Source: Bacteroidia bacterium (GTDB lineage Bacteria; Bacteroidota; Bacteroidia; B-17B0; Aurantibacillaceae). From it: a stretch of DNA of 6,237 bases. Positions 4,605-6,237 of this stretch are shown here, piece by piece. Under the pieces are notes generated by a model. That model made no database searches, had not been told where the DNA came from, and was given only the letters and a program-made list of their open reading frames with translations. The first letter of the stretch is position 1. Every line of letters begins with the position of its first letter. Where the stretch lies: NCBI GenBank assembly GCA_014379485.1, contig JACMLS010000307.1:1-6237 (forward strand), given 5' to 3'. The position numbers and the translations under genes were made by a program.

Positions 4605-5504
4605 ATGTATCATCAGCCCGTTCTTTTACAAGCCTGTTTAGATGGTCTTCAGATAAAAAAAGAAGGAAAATATGTCGACGCTACATTTGGCGGAGGCGGA
4701 CATTCCAAAGAAATTCTGAAAAGCCTTGGTGAAAAAGGAAAACTTTTTGCTTTTGACCAGGACCCAGATGCTGCAGAAAATGTGGTGGATGATAAACGAT
4801 TAATATTTATCCCGCAAAATTTTCGCCACCTCAAAAATTTTCTCAGAATGTATGGAGAAGAAAAAGTAGATGGCATACTTGCAGATCTCGGTGTTTCATC
4901 GCACCAGTTCAATTCTGCAGAAAGAGGATTTTCTATTCGCTTTGATGCAGACCTGGATATGCGGATGGACAAAAGCGGAAAACTGAACGCAGCAAAAATT
5001 CTGAACGAATACTCAGAAAATGATTTGCGCAGAATGTTCAGAGAGTACGGAGAAATTGAAAATGCCGGCAAAGTAGCAAGAGCAATTGTTGTTAAACGTT
5101 CTGAAAAGAAAATTGAAACAACGCAGGAGCTTAAAGAAATGCTGAAGCCATTGATTTTTAAGAAGGATAAAGAACACCAGTACCAGGCCAGAATTTTTCA
5201 GGCATTAAGAATTGAGGTGAACGATGAGATGGGAGCGCTGAAAGAATTTTTAGAACAGTGTTTGGAAGTTTTGAAACCGGGAGGAAGATTAGTGATCATG
5301 AGTTATCACTCTTTAGAAGACAGGTTGGTAAAAAATTTAATGCGGGGCGGTGATACAGGAGGAGAAATAGAAAAAGATTTTTTTGGGAATATAAACAGAC
5401 CATTTAAACTAATTACAAAAAAACCAATTGAACCTGACGAGCAGGAAATATTACAAAACAGCAGAAGCCGGAGTGCGCGGCTTCGCATTGCGGAGAAAAT
5501 TTAA
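4605..5504 (+). CDS. rsmH: 16S rRNA (cytosine-1402 N4)-methyltransferase RsmH (MraW)
   Basis: RsmH methylates N4 of C1402 in 16S rRNA using S-adenosylmethionine, tuning the ribosomal P site. The 299 residues match the usual length of about 300. Visible landmarks are HQPVLL at the N-terminus (3-8), the SAM-binding loop DATFGGGGHS (25-34), FAFDQDPDA (48-56), NFRHL (72-76), ILADLGVSSHQ (91-101), RGFSIRFDADLDMRMD (107-122), the inserted helical domain (about 125-200), and the conserved SYHSLEDR (233-240). The C-terminal RSRSARLR (287-294) is the usual ending. All the expected motifs look intact. The gene starts on the base after the mraZ stop and is followed 3 bases later by the ftsL-like gene, placing it firmly in the division operon. 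Confidence 0.97.
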   Translation: MYHQPVLLQACLDGLQIKKEGKYVDATFGGGGHSKEILKSLGEKGKLFAFDQDPDAAENVVDDKRLIFIPQNFRHLKNFLRMYGEEKVDGILADLGVSSHQFNSAERGFSIRFDADLDMRMDKSGKLNAAKILNEYSENDLRRMFREYGEIENAGKVARAIVVKRSEKKIETTQELKEMLKPLIFKKDKEHQYQARIFQALRIEVNDEMGALKEFLEQCLEVLKPGGRLVIMSYHSLEDRLVKNLMRGGDTGGEIEKDFFGNINRPFKLITKKPIEPDEQEILQNSRSRSARLRIAEKI

Positions 5505-5507
5505 AAC

Positions 5508-5966
5508 ATGGCAAACAGATTTAAGGAGGTAAAAGAGATCAGGCCCACACCTGAAATCGAAAAAGAAACACCAACAGCTCAGCCAGAGCAGAAAACCTCC
5601 ACCCCCAAACGCAAAGGGGGCCTGGCCAAATCCCTCACCGCTGTATTTGGCGGAAAATTTCTTGGAACAGACTCAATCATCAAACAAATTCCATTCATTT
5701 TCTTCATTTCTTTCATTGCACTTTTTTATATCGCTAACGGATATTGGGCAGACGATAAAATAAGACAGCTCAACAAAATTACCAATGAAATAAAAGAAAT
5801 GCGCAGCGAACAGGCTTCTGTAAACTCAGAACTTAAAAACGTAAGTAACGAGCACGAAGTAGAACTGGCTGCAAATAAACTTGGCCTGCAATGCATCCGC
5901 ACACCCAACATGAAAATATTAGTTACAGATTCAGCAACCTATAAAACAATACATCCTGGAAACTAA
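5508..5966 (+). CDS. ftsL: FtsL-like cell division protein
   Basis: This is a bitopic inner-membrane protein of 152 residues. The order is a charged and proline-rich cytoplasmic tail (1-58), one membrane helix (about 61-78, IPFIFFISFIALFYIANG), then a heptad-like periplasmic segment (about 82-120) and a short C-terminal part with AANKLGLQCIRTP (121-133). The last resembles the 'A..LGL' motif that ends the coiled coil in FtsL proteins. FtsL pairs with a DivIC/FtsB-type partner and activates septal peptidoglycan synthesis by FtsW-FtsI. Sequence similarity in this family is low; the call rests mainly on topology and its place between rsmH and ftsI, where Bacteroidota carry their FtsL-like gene. 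The cytoplasmic tail is longer than in E. coli FtsL. The C-terminus overlaps the proposed ftsI start by 11 bases. Confidence 0.85.
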   Translation: MANRFKEVKEIRPTPEIEKETPTAQPEQKTSTPKRKGGLAKSLTAVFGGKFLGTDSIIKQIPFIFFISFIALFYIANGYWADDKIRQLNKITNEIKEMRSEQASVNSELKNVSNEHEVELAANKLGLQCIRTPNMKILVTDSATYKTIHPGN

Positions 5967-6237
5967 AAAAAACATACTGACCCGTTCGTACCTGGTGTAC
6001 ATAGGCATGTGCGTTTTTGCCATAGCTATTATCTGGAAAATTGTGAACTTACAATTTGTGGAAGGAGACTACTGGCGCCAAAAAGCACGCAGTATGGGCG
6101 TACGCGAATTTGAAATTTCTGCCGTGCGCGGAAATATTTATGATGTAAACGGAAACTTACTTGCCACTTCTCTTCCTTATTATGAAGTAGCAATGGACGT
6201 TACAGTTCCATCTTCAGAAGACTTTGCCGAAAAAGCA
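5956..6237 (+). CDS. ftsI: Penicillin-binding protein FtsI (septal transpeptidase), N-terminal part, proposed CTG start
   Basis: FtsI cross-links septal peptidoglycan. Only the first 94 codons lie in the window. A short basic tail (ETKKNILTR) leads into one membrane helix (about residues 12-32), then NLQFVEGDYWRQKA (31-44) and AVRGNIYDVNGNLLATS (56-72). The last is the classic RGxIxDxNGxxLA motif that opens the non-penicillin-binding domain of class B PBPs. The frame is open from 5923 with no ATG, GTG or TTG before the helix. Bacteroidota homologues typically begin M-E-x-K-K, so the CTG at 5956, read as Met, fits best. It would overlap ftsL by 11 bases. GTG at 5995 and ATG at 6007 are fallbacks, but the latter loses the basic tail and cuts into the helix. 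The catalytic domain lies beyond the edge. Confidence 0.88.
   Translation, partial: METKKNILTRSYLVYIGMCVFAIAIIWKIVNLQFVEGDYWRQKARSMGVREFEISAVRGNIYDVNGNLLATSLPYYEVAMDVTVPSSEDFAEKA

Noticed and set aside
5522..5530. Strong Shine-Dalgarno-like taaggaggt
   Set aside because: It lies inside the ftsL-like coding sequence (encoding KEV) with no suitable start codon after it, and neighbouring genes do not use Shine-Dalgarno sites.
4040..5911. Minus-strand open frames at 4040-4237, 4283-4546, 4649-5071, 5306-5488 and 5726-5911
   Set aside because: All are antisense to mraZ, rsmH or ftsL, which are clearly the coding strands.

Overview
The window reads as a piece of a Bacteroidota chromosome, probably an uncultured or little-studied lineage. 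The evidence is the division-cluster order mraZ-rsmH-ftsL-like-ftsI with a short, poorly conserved FtsL, a neighbouring pair of acyltransferases resembling the glycine-lipid enzymes of Bacteroides, the near absence of Shine-Dalgarno sequences, and a TAnnTTTG-type -7 element before mraZ. AT-rich coding sequence fits. I cannot place it below phylum level.

Left part (1-1680). A minus-strand gene of a Bacteroidota family of unknown function runs off the left edge (start at 319). It diverges from a plus-strand DtxR/MntR-family metal-dependent regulator (483-1079). The recognisable reading frame of that regulator continues upstream to at least 423, with no ATG, GTG or TTG to start it. A small four-helix membrane protein of unknown function follows (1218-1592) and ends in a hairpin plus T-run.

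Middle (1678-3693). Two minus-strand genes encode a PlsC-like O-acyltransferase (2812-3693, transcribed first) and a GNAT-fold N-acyltransferase (1678-2619). Together they look like a two-step route to an acylated amino-acid lipid, by analogy with GlsA and GlsB. The 192-base gap between them holds a palindromic repeat element.

Right part (3694-6237). A 443-base gap holds a long nested inverted repeat, then four TGG(T/G) boxes exactly 10 bp apart and a -7 element. Then come mraZ, rsmH, an ftsL-like gene and the beginning of ftsI, packed with 0 bp, 3 bp and an 11-bp overlap. ftsI appears to start at CTG. These genes make the transcriptional regulator of the cluster, the 16S rRNA C1402 N4-methyltransferase, a bitopic divisome protein and the septal transpeptidase.

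The most unusual content is between genes. Four gaps (1085-1190, 1609-1674, 2661-2783, 3730-3940) each hold an imperfect inverted repeat built from degenerate tandem words of about 7-10 bases, with different words in each gap. Two of them also contain the same TCCCGATA/TATCGGGA palindrome. They look like one structural class of noncoding element with interchangeable sequence. Two genes without a conventional start codon (the regulator and ftsI) are the second thing to check.
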